From assembly GCF_003385495.1 (NCBI RefSeq), contig NZ_QNUH01000014.1:26534-90533 (forward strand): a DNA stretch of 64,000 nt. Reading direction: 5' to 3'. Below the pieces are notes generated by a model. It worked only from the letters and a program-made list of their open reading frames with translations, did no database searches and had not been told where the DNA came from. Below, in pieces: positions 41,681 to 51,639 of this stretch (its first letter is position 1; each line of letters begins with the position of its first letter). Source of the stretch: Chryseobacterium elymi. GTDB lineage: Bacteria > Bacteroidota > Bacteroidia > Flavobacteriales > Weeksellaceae. The position numbers and the translations under genes are program-made.

Positions 41681-44233
41681 ATGGCATTTCTATACGATAC
41701 ACTTTTACAGGAATTTGGGAAAAGAGCCATTTCTCAGGTTTCAGTTCCAACGCAACTTTCAGATAATTTGAAATTTAGGCAAAGACCCTATCAGCAGGAA
41801 GCATTTCAGCGTTTTATTCTTTGCCACTCAGAAAGTTTTGCTGGAAAACCGCATAAACCGCTTCATTTACTGTACAATATGGCAACAGGAAGTGGTAAAA
41901 CTTTGGTAATGGCGGGCTTGATACTTTATTTGTATGAAAAAGGATACCGTAATTTCCTGTTTTTTGTAAACAGTAATAATATCATCCAGAAAACAAAAGA
42001 CAATTTTCTTAATCCTCAAACGTCTAAATATCTGTTCAATGATAAAATTATCATCAATGGAAAAGAAGTTTTGCTGAAACAGATTGATAACTTTGATGAA
42101 GCCGATGATGAGAATATGAATGTCAAATTTACAACCATTCAGCAGCTGCATATTGATTTGAATAATACCAAAGAAAACAGCATTACTTATGAGGATTTTA
42201 CAGATAAAAAAATAGTAATGATTGCCGATGAAGCACATCATTTAAGCAGTGGGACAAAAGCAGGAAATCTTTTTGGTAGCTGGGAAGAAACAGTTTTGAA
42301 AATCCTTCATCAGAATTTTGACAATATTCTTTTGGAATTTACGGCAACTCTGGATTATGATAGTCGGGAAATTATCAATAAGTATAAAGATAAAGTAATT
42401 TATAAATATGATCTTTCGCAGTTCAGAACAGATAAATTTTCTAAAGAAATTAATCTTGTCCGTTCCTTGTATGACGAGAAAGAACGTATAGTTCAGGCTT
42501 TGATTCTTAATTTGTACCGTCAGGAATTAGCAACGATTAACAGTATTAACTTAAAACCAGTTATTCTTTTTAAAGCCAAGAAAACGATAAAAGAATCTGA
42601 ACAGAACAAAGAAAATTTCCACCAACTGATCGAAGATTTATCTGAAACGATGGTAGAAAAAATTAAAAAAACTTCTACAGTTCATATTGTTCAGAAAGCT
42701 TTTCAGTTTTTTGAAGCCAAAAATATTTCGTTTAATGAGATTGCAAAACGCATTCACGCCAATTTCCGGGAAGAAAACTGTCTGAGTGCAAATAATGATA
42801 CTGAGGCAGAGAAAAACCAGATTTTACTCAATACTTTGGAAGATGAAAATAACCCGATTCGAGCTGTATTTGCGGTCCAAAAATTGAATGAAGGCTGGGA
42901 TGTACTCAATTTATTTGATGTTGTAAGACTATATGAAGACCGTGACGGAAAAGACGGAAACCCGGGTAAAACAACCTTGTCGGAGGCACAGTTGATTGGG
43001 CGTGGAGCAAGATATTATCCTTTTGCTTTGAAAGAAGGCGAAGATAAATTTGTCCGGAAGTATGATGATGACATTACCAACGATCTGAAAATTTTAGAAG
43101 AATTATATTACCACACCAAAGAAGACAGCCGTTATATTTCGGAACTTAAAAAAGCGTTGGTAGAAACCGGAATTTATGAAGATGAGGTTAATCTTGAAAT
43201 CAAAAAACTAACTTTAAAACCAATATTTAAAAATTCCGAACTCTATAAAAAAGGCTATGTTTTTGCTAATAAAAAGCTGCCAAAAAATTTTGGAAGAGTA
43301 CAATCAATTGTCGATTTGGGGGTTACTAAAACTAATTACCGGCATCAGCTTTCCTCAGGTGGCGGAAGGGTTTCCAGTGTGTTTTTTGAACTGGAAAGTC
43401 CCGTTACTTTTGATGAAGGTATAAAATCTAAGGATGTAAGGATTGCAGATATTCAAAAACACATTGTCAGATACGCTTTGAGCCAGAATCTGTTTTATTA
43501 TTTTGACAATCTTTCGCATTATTTCCCTAATATTCCGTCGCTTTCAGCTTTTATTGAAGATAAAGCGTATTTGGGCAATTTGGAAATAACCTTCTTAGGT
43601 AGTCATAACCGTCTTCAGGAAATTTCACATTTTGATTATCTTCAGGCGTTGAATGGACTTTTACAAAATATAGAAACAGAGATTAAAAAGAATGCTACGG
43701 ATTATGAAGGTTCAGAATATTACCCGCAACCCATTCATCAGGTTTTCAGAGATAAGGAAATCAGGGTAAATAAATACAGCGAAAGAGCAAAAGGACAGGA
43801 AGATTTGGTTTTAAAAGAGCCTTGGTACGCTTATAATGCCAACTATGGTACAAATGAAGAAAAGAAATTTGTAGAACTTTTCTCCAGACGTTTTAAAGGT
43901 TTCAGTCACAAGTTTGAAAATGTTCATCTTATCCGGAATGAAAGGGAAATTAAAATTTTTGACAAATACGGCCGGGCATTTGAACCGGATTTTTTACTAT
44001 TCTGCAGTGAGAGGGCCAATAAACAGTTGACTTTTCAGGTATTTATCGAACCAAAAGGAGCTCACTTAATAGGATATGATAAATGGAAAGAAGATTTTTT
44101 GAAAGTAATAGGAAGTGAGCAAAAATCTATCAAAATGTATACAGATACCTACAAAATTACAGCGGTTCCTTTCTATAACTATGGCAATGAAAACGAGTTT
44201 AAGAAGGTTTTGGAAAGTACATTTGAAAAATAA
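41681..44233 (+). CDS. Type III restriction endonuclease subunit (Res)
   Basis: An 850-residue SF2 helicase-nuclease. Walker A ATGSGKT is at 68-74 and DEAH at about 183-186 (IADEAHHLSSG). SF2 motifs III (EFTATLDYDS) and VI (EAQLIGRGARYYPF) follow. Near the C-terminus the PD-(D/E)xK nuclease reads EPDFLLF, then FIEPKG (about 768-792). With Mod it forms a complex that translocates or slides on DNA and cleaves beyond the site when two head-to-head sites are unmodified. The gene is intact. The pair sits between the C45 hydrolase gene and rpsA, a likely insertion point. Confidence 0.92.
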   Translation: MAFLYDTLLQEFGKRAISQVSVPTQLSDNLKFRQRPYQQEAFQRFILCHSESFAGKPHKPLHLLYNMATGSGKTLVMAGLILYLYEKGYRNFLFFVNSNNIIQKTKDNFLNPQTSKYLFNDKIIINGKEVLLKQIDNFDEADDENMNVKFTTIQQLHIDLNNTKENSITYEDFTDKKIVMIADEAHHLSSGTKAGNLFGSWEETVLKILHQNFDNILLEFTATLDYDSREIINKYKDKVIYKYDLSQFRTDKFSKEINLVRSLYDEKERIVQALILNLYRQELATINSINLKPVILFKAKKTIKESEQNKENFHQLIEDLSETMVEKIKKTSTVHIVQKAFQFFEAKNISFNEIAKRIHANFREENCLSANNDTEAEKNQILLNTLEDENNPIRAVFAVQKLNEGWDVLNLFDVVRLYEDRDGKDGNPGKTTLSEAQLIGRGARYYPFALKEGEDKFVRKYDDDITNDLKILEELYYHTKEDSRYISELKKALVETGIYEDEVNLEIKKLTLKPIFKNSELYKKGYVFANKKLPKNFGRVQSIVDLGVTKTNYRHQLSSGGGRVSSVFFELESPVTFDEGIKSKDVRIADIQKHIVRYALSQNLFYYFDNLSHYFPNIPSLSAFIEDKAYLGNLEITFLGSHNRLQEISHFDYLQALNGLLQNIETEIKKNATDYEGSEYYPQPIHQVFRDKEIRVNKYSERAKGQEDLVLKEPWYAYNANYGTNEEKKFVELFSRRFKGFSHKFENVHLIRNEREIKIFDKYGRAFEPDFLLFCSERANKQLTFQVFIEPKGAHLIGYDKWKEDFLKVIGSEQKSIKMYTDTYKITAVPFYNYGNENEFKKVLESTFEK

Positions 44234-44238
44234 AATTA

Positions 44239-44271
44239 TTGTATTTAGTTGAAATAAATTTCATATCTTTG
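44239..44271 (+). promoter_or_regulatory. Promoter of rpsA
   Basis: TTG at 44239-44241, 22-base spacer, TATCTTTG at 44264-44271. It leaves a leader of about 115 bases before the rpsA ATG. Confidence 0.75.
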
Positions 44272-44392
44272 CACCCACTTTTTGTGTGAAAGGTTTGAAA
44301 GGTAAATTATTAAAAATTAATTACTTCCGTATTTTTTAGATCCACATTTATTCAGACCATTAAAAAAGAAGGAATACAAATTTTATTAGAAA

Positions 44393-46183
44393 ATGTCAAA
44401 AGAGACAAATTCAGCAGAGGTTTTATTAAACCAAAACGTAGCACCGGAACAATTTGATTGGGATTCATTCGAATCAGGTCTTGATGCAGATGCGAGAAAA
44501 GAAAAAAGCGATTTAGAAGAAATCTATAACGGATCTCTTAGCAGCTTGAATGATAACGACGTTATCACTGGTAAAGTTGTGAGATTAACGGATAAAGAAG
44601 CTATCGTTGACATCGATTTCAAATCTGAAGGTGTTATTTCTCTTAACGAATTCCGTTACAATCCAGGCCTTAAAGTAGGTGATGATGTTGAAGTAATGGT
44701 AGACAGAAGAGAAGACAAAACCGGACAATTACAATTATCCCACAGAAAAGCTAGAACGCTTAAAGCTTGGGATAGAGTAAACGAACTTCACGAAACTGGA
44801 GAAATCGTTAACGGTTTTGTTAAGTCTAGAACTAAAGGAGGTATGATCGTTGACGTACACGGAATCGAAGCATTCTTACCAGGTTCTCAGATTGATGTTA
44901 AGCCAATCAAAGATTACGATCAGTTCGTAGGTAAAACTATGGAGTTCAAAGTTGTGAAAATCAACCCTGAGTTCAAAAACGTAGTAGTATCTCACAAAGC
45001 ATTGATCGAAGCAGATATTGAAGGTCAGAAAAAAGAAATCATCGCTCAGCTTGAAAAAGGTCAGGTTCTTGAAGGTACTGTTAAGAATATTACTTCTTAC
45101 GGTGTATTCATTGACTTAGGAGGTGTTGATGGATTGATCCACATTACAGACCTTTCTTGGTCTAGGGTGAACCACCCATCTGAAATTCTAGAAGACGGAC
45201 AGACTGTAAAAGTTGTTATCCTTGATTTCGATGATGAGAAAACAAGAATCCAGTTAGGTATGAAGCAATTAGAGGCTCATCCTTGGGATGCTCTTTCTGC
45301 TGACATGAAAGTTGGTGACAAAGTAAAAGGAAAAGTAGTAGTTCTTGCTGACTATGGTGCATTTGTAGAAATTGCTCCAGGTGTAGAAGGATTAATCCAC
45401 GTTTCTGAAATGTCTTGGTCTACTCACTTAAGATCTGCAGGAGACTTCGTGAAGGTAGGTGATGAAGTAGAAGCTGAAGTATTAACATTAGACAGAGAAG
45501 AAAGAAAAATTTCTCTTGGTATCAAGCAGTTATCTAAAGATCCATGGGAAAATATCGAAGCTAAGTATCCGGTAGGATCTCAGCATGTAGGAACTGTAAG
45601 AAACTTCACTAACTTTGGTGTATTCGTAGAGTTAGAAGAAGGTATCGACGGATTAATCTATATCTCTGATCTTTCTTGGACTAAGAAAATCAAGCACCCA
45701 TCTGAATTCTGTGCAGTTGGTGATAAATTAAACGTTATCGTTCTTGAATTAGACATCCAGGCTAGAAGACTATCTTTAGGTCACAAGCAGTTAACTGAAA
45801 ACCCTTGGGATAAATTCGAAACTAAATATGCTGAAGGTACTATCCACGCTGGTAAAGCTGTAGAAGTTCACGATAAAGGAGCTTCTGTACAGTTCGAAGA
45901 CGTAGAAGTAGAAGCTTTCTGCCCATCAAGATTATTAGAGAAAGAAGATGGATCTAAAATCAAGAAAGGTGAAGATGCTCAGTTCAAAGTAATCGAATTC
46001 AACAAGGAATTCAAAAGAGTAGTAGTTTCTCATACTGGAATCTTCAGAGACGAAGAGAAGAAAAATATGAAAGACTCTGCTTCTAGAAACGTATCTTCTT
46101 CTTCAAACAACGAAGAGAGATCAACTCTTGGAGATATCGATGCATTAGCAGAATTGAAAAGAAAAATGGAAGAAGGTAAATAA
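44393..46183 (+). CDS. rpsA: 30S ribosomal protein S1
   Basis: A 596-residue protein with six S1/OB RNA-binding domains: about 52-120 (VITGKVVRLTDKEAIVDI), 135-200 (IVNGFVKSRTKGGMIVDV), 222-290 (LEGTVKNITSYGVFIDLGGV), 308-375 (VKGKVVVLADYGAFVEI), 395-460 (HVGTVRNFTNFGVFVELEEG) and 480-550 (HAGKAVEVHDKGASVQF). A Ser/Asn/Glu-rich tail follows. S1 binds mRNA on the 30S. Codon use is strongly that of a highly expressed gene. Its long leader might carry autogenous control. Confidence 0.96.
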   Translation: MSKETNSAEVLLNQNVAPEQFDWDSFESGLDADARKEKSDLEEIYNGSLSSLNDNDVITGKVVRLTDKEAIVDIDFKSEGVISLNEFRYNPGLKVGDDVEVMVDRREDKTGQLQLSHRKARTLKAWDRVNELHETGEIVNGFVKSRTKGGMIVDVHGIEAFLPGSQIDVKPIKDYDQFVGKTMEFKVVKINPEFKNVVVSHKALIEADIEGQKKEIIAQLEKGQVLEGTVKNITSYGVFIDLGGVDGLIHITDLSWSRVNHPSEILEDGQTVKVVILDFDDEKTRIQLGMKQLEAHPWDALSADMKVGDKVKGKVVVLADYGAFVEIAPGVEGLIHVSEMSWSTHLRSAGDFVKVGDEVEAEVLTLDREERKISLGIKQLSKDPWENIEAKYPVGSQHVGTVRNFTNFGVFVELEEGIDGLIYISDLSWTKKIKHPSEFCAVGDKLNVIVLELDIQARRLSLGHKQLTENPWDKFETKYAEGTIHAGKAVEVHDKGASVQFEDVEVEAFCPSRLLEKEDGSKIKKGEDAQFKVIEFNKEFKRVVVSHTGIFRDEEKKNMKDSASRNVSSSSNNEERSTLGDIDALAELKRKMEEGK

Positions 46184-46206
46184 TCCTTTAATCCATTGAA
46201 TAATAT

Positions 46207-46236
46207 GAAGCCGCTCAAATGAGCGGCTTTTTTGTT
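46207..46236 (+). terminator. Terminator after rpsA
   Basis: AAGCCGCTC / GAGCGGCTT with an AAAT loop and a T run. Confidence 0.9.
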
Positions 46237-46430
46237 ATTCATATATAATTTAGATTTATCAGCTCCAATTAATCCTGTGATACAGGTAGGTATTGTGTCT
46301 TAATTATTAAAATGATAAAAAGCGTAATGATGGGGGTTATTTAAGGATGGTGTTTATTTTAAAAAAATAATTTATAAAAATAATATATTTATTGTAGATT
46401 ATTTGTAGATTAGCGGCTTTATTAGTAAAA

Positions 46431-49061
46431 ATGAAAAAAATAACTCTACCTCTTTTGTTTGCTGCATTCGTAGTGTTTCCTTCTGCTTTATTTTCACAAG
46501 ATAACGAGAAGCTGGTTAAAGATTATATTTCTCAAAATAAGATCAGGGAATATAAAAAGAGCGACCTTACTAATTTCGTCATTGATAATATTGATTATTC
46601 AAAATCAATGAACGGGGAAGTGGTAAAGTTCTTACAAACCTATAACGGCCTTCCGGTGTACAGTTCAGTAGGAACAGCTCTGGTTCAGAATAATAAGATT
46701 GTCTATTATACAGATAATTTTGTAAAGGATTATACTGCATCTACATCAAGCAATGCTGCGGTCAATAAGCATACAGCACTTCAGAAAATCGCTGAGGAAT
46801 TGAAGAATCCTGACATTGCTGATTTTACTATCCTGGAATATCTTGAAAAAAGTAATAAACGGGCGACATCGGCAAATCAGAGACTTGTGTATACAAATGA
46901 CGGAAGTGGTAATTTACGCCTGGCGTATGAGTATACTCTGGCAGAACCTAAATCCCCAAATTATTGGAACATTTTAGTGGATGCAAATGACGGAAAGATA
47001 TTAGTGAAAAATAATCTGACTTTATCTTGTAATTTCCATCCTGAAGCATTTGCTTCGGATACAAGTCATAACCATGCTGATCATTTTGAGAATACACCCA
47101 TGGGTCCTCAGAATAATATAGCGCAAAATATGGCGCCTTTGTTTGCTCCTGATAATGCATCGTATAATGTATTTCCTATGCCGATAGAAGCACCTACTTT
47201 TGGAGCAAGATCAGTCATCAGTAATCCCTGGATACTCAATGCTTCTCCCGAGGGATGGCATTCTGACGGAACTACACACTATACGGTTACCAGAGGAAAT
47301 AATGTTTTTGCATATGAAGACGTTGCAGGAACTGCCTTAACGGTAGCTCCCGATTATTTACCAGGAACTCCTGCGGAAGGCGGAGCAGCAAGAAATTTTA
47401 ATTTCCCTTTCAATATTAATGAACTGCCGGTAAACAACAGAAATGCTTCCATTACCAATCTGTTTTATCTGAATAATAGAATTCATGATGTTTTCTACCA
47501 GTTTGGATTTACAGAATCTGCCAGAAACTTCCAGCAGAATAACTTTGGAAAAGGTGGAGTAGATGATGATTCTGTGTATGCTGAAGCCCAGGATGGAGGA
47601 GGTACAAATAATGCTAATTTCTCTTCACCTCAGGATGGATATAACCCAAGAATGCAGATGTATCTTTGGTCACCTGTAGGAAGAGTATTTTTTTACAACG
47701 CACCGGGAGCAGCAGTTTCCCGTACACCAGGAGCAGGAACTGCACAGTTTGGCAATCCTCTTACCTTTACCGGAACTACCGGAAATGTTAAGCTGTCACC
47801 AGTTTTGGATGGTTGTACAGCCTTGCCGGCGGGATCACTTGCAGGGAATATAGGCTTGGTGGAAAGAGGGACATGTGCTTTTGCCATTAAAACAAAAAAC
47901 CTTCAGGATGCCGGTGCCATTGCTGCTGTGATCTATAATAATCAGGCTAATGGTGCCACTTTAAGTAATATGTCAGGAACAGATGCAACGATTACTATTC
48001 CATCTGTACTTATTGCTTATTCAGAAGGAGAATACATAAAAACTCAGCTTTCTGCAAATACAACGGTAAACATCACATTAAAAGCGAACATGACACCGGA
48101 TGGAAGCTTTGATAACGGAATTGTAACTCACGAATATGGTCATGGAATTTCTAACAGAATGACGGGTACGGGATATGGATGCTTAAATTCAAATGTCAGT
48201 AAAGAGCAAATGGGAGAAGGTTGGTCGGATTTCTTTGCATTGATGCTGACAAACAAGCCTGGTGATAATGCTGGTGTGGCAAGAGGAATAGGAACCTATG
48301 TAGGTGGACAAGCAATTACGGGTTCTGGAATCAGACCCGCTAAATATTCACCGGATTTTGCAGTCAATAATTATACCTACGGAAGAACAAATGGTATGGA
48401 ATATACGAACCAAAATGGCAATATCGTACCGGATGTACACTCTATTGGTTTTATCTGGGCAACAATGCTTTGGGATCTGCATTGGAAATATGTTGCAAAA
48501 TATGGATACTCTTCAGATGTAATGGCAAATACAACGAACGGAAGCTCAAGAGTATTACAGCTCGTTACGAATGCGTTGAAACTTCAGGCATGTAATCCTA
48601 GCTTCATTGAAGGTAGAGATGCTCTGTTAGCAGCAGAACAAGTAGCTACACAGGGACAGGATAAATGTATGATCTGGCAGGTTTTTGCAAAAAGAGGTTT
48701 AGGTACCGGAGCATCAACAGGACTTAAAGCTAATATCAATGATCAGGTGGAAAGTTTTGCTCTGCCGGCTGAGTGTGCTGTGTTGGGTACCGACGAGGTA
48801 AAATCGGCTAAGGAAAATCAAATTTCAATCTATCCAAATCCTGCCAAAGATGAATTTTACATCAGATTTCCAAGCAGTACTATTGGAAAAGTAAGTCTGG
48901 AAATCTATGATATGTCAGGAAAACTGGTGTCTTCAGAAGATAAGATTTCACCGGATTCCAAAAAGGCAGTTTCTACAAATAACCTTACAAACGGAACCTA
49001 TATGGTAAAAGTTAAAGGCCTTGGTTTCGAAGCTGCTTCTAAAGTAATCGTTAAGAAATAA
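46431..49061 (+). CDS. Secreted M36 (fungalysin-type) metalloprotease with PA insert and T9SS domain
   Basis: An 876-residue secreted zinc protease. A signal peptide (about 1-23, ending ALFSQ) precedes an FTP-type propeptide (about 25-200; VVKFLQTYNGLPVYSSVGTALVQ). The catalytic region begins near 280 and carries HEYGH at 567-571 with a distal glutamate in EGWSDFFALML. A protease-associated (PA) domain (about 447-541, VERGTCAFAIKTKNLQDAGA) is inserted before the zinc motif. The type A T9SS domain (about 800-876, SIYPNPAKDEFYI, LEIYDMSGKLVS) completes it. A broad extracellular proteinase role is expected. Confidence 0.94.
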   Translation: MKKITLPLLFAAFVVFPSALFSQDNEKLVKDYISQNKIREYKKSDLTNFVIDNIDYSKSMNGEVVKFLQTYNGLPVYSSVGTALVQNNKIVYYTDNFVKDYTASTSSNAAVNKHTALQKIAEELKNPDIADFTILEYLEKSNKRATSANQRLVYTNDGSGNLRLAYEYTLAEPKSPNYWNILVDANDGKILVKNNLTLSCNFHPEAFASDTSHNHADHFENTPMGPQNNIAQNMAPLFAPDNASYNVFPMPIEAPTFGARSVISNPWILNASPEGWHSDGTTHYTVTRGNNVFAYEDVAGTALTVAPDYLPGTPAEGGAARNFNFPFNINELPVNNRNASITNLFYLNNRIHDVFYQFGFTESARNFQQNNFGKGGVDDDSVYAEAQDGGGTNNANFSSPQDGYNPRMQMYLWSPVGRVFFYNAPGAAVSRTPGAGTAQFGNPLTFTGTTGNVKLSPVLDGCTALPAGSLAGNIGLVERGTCAFAIKTKNLQDAGAIAAVIYNNQANGATLSNMSGTDATITIPSVLIAYSEGEYIKTQLSANTTVNITLKANMTPDGSFDNGIVTHEYGHGISNRMTGTGYGCLNSNVSKEQMGEGWSDFFALMLTNKPGDNAGVARGIGTYVGGQAITGSGIRPAKYSPDFAVNNYTYGRTNGMEYTNQNGNIVPDVHSIGFIWATMLWDLHWKYVAKYGYSSDVMANTTNGSSRVLQLVTNALKLQACNPSFIEGRDALLAAEQVATQGQDKCMIWQVFAKRGLGTGASTGLKANINDQVESFALPAECAVLGTDEVKSAKENQISIYPNPAKDEFYIRFPSSTIGKVSLEIYDMSGKLVSSEDKISPDSKKAVSTNNLTNGTYMVKVKGLGFEAASKVIVKK

Positions 49062-49087
49062 ATACTTTTATATCCATTAACTATAAG

Positions 49088-49122
49088 AATCGCTGCAAGC
49101 AGAGCTTGCAGCGATTTTATTT
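49088..49122 (+). terminator. Terminator after the M36 protease
   Basis: ATCGCTGCAAGC / GCTTGCAGCGAT with a 3-base loop and a T-rich tail. Confidence 0.9.
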
Positions 49123-49162
49123 ATCTATCATATTGATGCCTCCGGTATTTCAATTATTGTTG

Positions 49163-49170
49163 TAACTTTG
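49163..49170 (+). promoter_or_regulatory. -7 box of the EamA transporter gene
   Basis: TAACTTTG, 18 bases before the ATG at 49189. It overlaps the upstream TTG codon and so supports the ATG as start. Confidence 0.55.
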
Positions 49171-49188
49171 CTGGCTGTTAAAAAAATT

Positions 49189-50169
49189 ATGAAGAAGAAA
49201 AATATACTCAAGGGAGTTTTATTCGTAGGGATCGGGGCCAGTATATACGGAATGCTGGCTACATTTGTTAAAATGGCTTATCATGATGGTTATACCACTT
49301 CAGAAGTCACCACTTCCCAGTTCTTGTTGGGGTTGATTGGACTTTTGATCCTGAACTTTATACAAACCATCACATCAAAACAGAAGCTTTCATCACCAAG
49401 TTCCAAAGAAGTGAAGATGCTGATGATTGCAGGAACATCTTTAGGATGCACAAGTTTATTCTATTATATTGCAGTTCAGTATATTAATGTTTCCATAGCA
49501 ATTGTGCTGCTTATGCAGTCAGTTTGGTTCAGTGTTGTTGTGGAAAGTATCATAGCAAAGAAATTGCCCAATGCCAGAAAAGTAATTTCTGTGATTATTG
49601 TCCTGGCAGGTACTATACTGGCTACAAATCTGATTAATATGAATATTGAGCTCGACTGGCATGGGATCTTCTGGGGCTTAATGGCGGCAGCTTCCTATAC
49701 AATGACCATGTTTACATCCAATACGCTGGCTACACATCTTCCTGTATTCAGGAAAAGTATTATTATGCTTTGCGGAGGGGCGGTGGTAGTCATTGCATTC
49801 CTGTTTTTTGCTCAGATCGGGCCTATGTATTCTGACGGGCTGAAATCATTATATCTCAATTTTACAGAAAATACAGAACATATTCATTCGTTCAATTATT
49901 CAATATTCTGGACATACGGATTTGTTTTGGCTTTGTTTGGAACCATTGTTCCGCCGATCTTATTCAATATTGGTTTCCCAAATGCCGGGCTTGGGTTGGG
50001 AAGCATTGTTTCATCATTGGAACTTCCGGTTTCAGTAACTATGGCTTTCGTTTTATTGGGTGAAAAAGTCTTACTGATACAGTGGATGGGAATTATTCTT
50101 ATCCTTTTTGCCATTATACTGATGAATCTTCCTGCAAAAAAAGAGTTAAAAGCAGTTGAAGTTGCCTAA
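49189..50169 (+). CDS. EamA/DMT superfamily transporter
   Basis: A 326-residue protein with ten predicted transmembrane helices in two EamA halves (about 10-140 and 155-310). The halves are linked by a short loop, with the typical helix-end motif VQYINVSIAIVLLMQSVWFSVVVE in the first and GLGLGSIVSSLELPVSVTMAFVLLGEK in the second. Transporters of this class export amino acids, nucleobases or other metabolites; the substrate is not predictable here. Start ATG at 49189 is used. A terminator follows, so the gene is monocistronic. Confidence 0.88.
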   Translation: MKKKNILKGVLFVGIGASIYGMLATFVKMAYHDGYTTSEVTTSQFLLGLIGLLILNFIQTITSKQKLSSPSSKEVKMLMIAGTSLGCTSLFYYIAVQYINVSIAIVLLMQSVWFSVVVESIIAKKLPNARKVISVIIVLAGTILATNLINMNIELDWHGIFWGLMAAASYTMTMFTSNTLATHLPVFRKSIIMLCGGAVVVIAFLFFAQIGPMYSDGLKSLYLNFTENTEHIHSFNYSIFWTYGFVLALFGTIVPPILFNIGFPNAGLGLGSIVSSLELPVSVTMAFVLLGEKVLLIQWMGIILILFAIILMNLPAKKELKAVEVA

Positions 50170-50194
50170 AAAATAGATCAATTAAATTTTGTTA

Positions 50195-50225
50195 AAAACC
50201 TGTTCCTTTTGGATCGGTTTTTTTA
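50195..50225 (+). terminator. Terminator after the EamA gene
   Basis: AAACCTGTTCC / GGATCGGTTT imperfect stem followed by seven T. Confidence 0.65.
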
Positions 50226-50251
50226 ATTTTAATAGCTAAAACAAAGCGCTC

Positions 50252-51247
50252 ATGACTTATTTCAGAAAAGCAGCGGCTGTAATCATGCTGTCTGCAATAC
50301 CCACCTTTCTATTTTCGCAGATAAAGCCACTTGATGCAATGTTATCTGATTATCAATATCCATATGAGGTTCACTATCTTGATTTCAAGTCTCAAGGTAA
50401 TGAACTCAAAATGGGCTATATGGATGTACAACCCCAAAATCCGAATGGAAAAACAATCATGCTTCTTCACGGAAAAAATTTTAACGGAGCATATTGGCAA
50501 AAGACGGCAAAAGATCTTTCGGAAAAAGGTTTCAGAGTGATTATTCCTGATCAGATCGGATTTGGAAAATCTTCTAAACCTCAGGGTTATCAGTTTTCTT
50601 TTTCACAGCTGGCCGAAAATACAAAATTCATACTGGATAAACTGGAAATTGATAAAACTATAGTACTGGGGCATTCCATGGGCGGAATGGTTGCAGTAAG
50701 ATTCGCATTGCTTTATCCTGAAAAAGTTCAGAAGCTGATCCTGGAAAATCCTATAGGTTTGGAGGATTATAAAACCTTTGCAGCTTACCAGACTATAGAT
50801 CAGGCCTATCAGTCTGAGCTTAAAAATACTGTCGAAACGTACAAAGCTTACCAGTTAAAATTTTATTACGATAATCAATGGAAAGATGAATATCAGCCGT
50901 GGCTGGATCTTATTGCTGGCTGGACCCTGCACAAAGATTATCCACTGGTAGCCTGGAACGCTGCTTTGACTTCAGACATGATCTACAACCAGCCTGTTTG
51001 CTATGAATTTAAAAATGTCAAAACGCCTACGCTGCTTATTATCGGAACAAGAGACAGAACGGCAATAGGAAAGGACAGAGCACCTAAAGAGTTTCAGCCT
51101 AAAATGGGGCAGTACCAAGAATTGGGGAAAAAGACACAGCAGGAAATTCCCGGATCAAAATTAATTGAACTTGAAAATGTAGGTCATCTTCCACATATAG
51201 AAGTTTATCCTAAGTTTTTTAGTGCTTTGTATGAGTTTATTAAGTGA
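50252..51247 (+). CDS. Secreted alpha/beta hydrolase
   Basis: A 331-residue serine hydrolase with a signal peptide (about 1-22, IPTFLFSQ). The oxyanion HGKNFNGAYW follows the beta3 strand (MLLHGKN). The nucleophile elbow is GHSMGG, with acidic D in IGTRDRTA and the catalytic histidine in NVGHLPHIEVYP. All three catalytic positions are present, so it should be active, most likely as an esterase or peptidase-like hydrolase in the periplasm. Substrate unknown. Confidence 0.88.
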   Translation: MTYFRKAAAVIMLSAIPTFLFSQIKPLDAMLSDYQYPYEVHYLDFKSQGNELKMGYMDVQPQNPNGKTIMLLHGKNFNGAYWQKTAKDLSEKGFRVIIPDQIGFGKSSKPQGYQFSFSQLAENTKFILDKLEIDKTIVLGHSMGGMVAVRFALLYPEKVQKLILENPIGLEDYKTFAAYQTIDQAYQSELKNTVETYKAYQLKFYYDNQWKDEYQPWLDLIAGWTLHKDYPLVAWNAALTSDMIYNQPVCYEFKNVKTPTLLIIGTRDRTAIGKDRAPKEFQPKMGQYQELGKKTQQEIPGSKLIELENVGHLPHIEVYPKFFSALYEFIK

Positions 51248-51314
51248 GGTTGAGGTAAGGCAGAGGAGATTAATATTAAGTTGTGCTTTATTGATTATTA
51301 GGTAACTTATAATT

Positions 51315-51512
51315 GGCATAGGAAGCTGTAGTGTTAAAAAAATTACAACTTAATCCGTTAAAAAATTCCCACTGTCTGAGTGCGGATGAAATATTGAGCC
51401 GGAACGACAATGCTAAAACCCGCGCGAGTTTGGGAATTTTAGGAGTAAGTTTTAATTTTTAACGAAAGATTCCAGTCTTGAACTTTTGGTTCATTTTGTT
51501 TCAAGACAAAAA
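51315..51512. repeat. About 200-bp palindromic element, copy A
   Basis: Starts GGCATAGGA, and contains CGTTAAAAAATTC and CGCGCGAGTTTGGGAATTTT, which face each other. It ends with the hairpin GTCTTGAACTTTT, then TTTCAAGAC. It matches 58875-59074 and 59183-59382 in order, spacing and length, but is the most diverged copy. Confidence 0.8.
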
Positions 51513-51586
51513 AACTAATTGAACAATAATTCTTTTATAATTAAAATTGTAAAAAGGCTTTCAAAGCCCCGCAGTTATGACAAAAT

Positions 51587-51620
51587 AAAAAGAGACTACC
51601 TGAATAGATAGTCTCTTTTT
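51587..51620 (-). terminator. Terminator of rplS
   Basis: AAAAAGAGACTA / TAGTCTCTTTTT, perfect 12-base arms with a 10-base loop; T run on the minus strand. Confidence 0.9.
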
Positions 51621-51639
51621 GTATGTATTGTTGTCTGAA

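Larger units (their letters stand above)
51248..51639. other. Intergenic stretch holding a dispersed palindromic element
   Basis: About 390 bases between the hydrolase and rplS. It contains copy A of a 200-bp element (listed separately) and the rplS terminator. No open frame or RNA gene was recognised. Confidence 0.6.
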
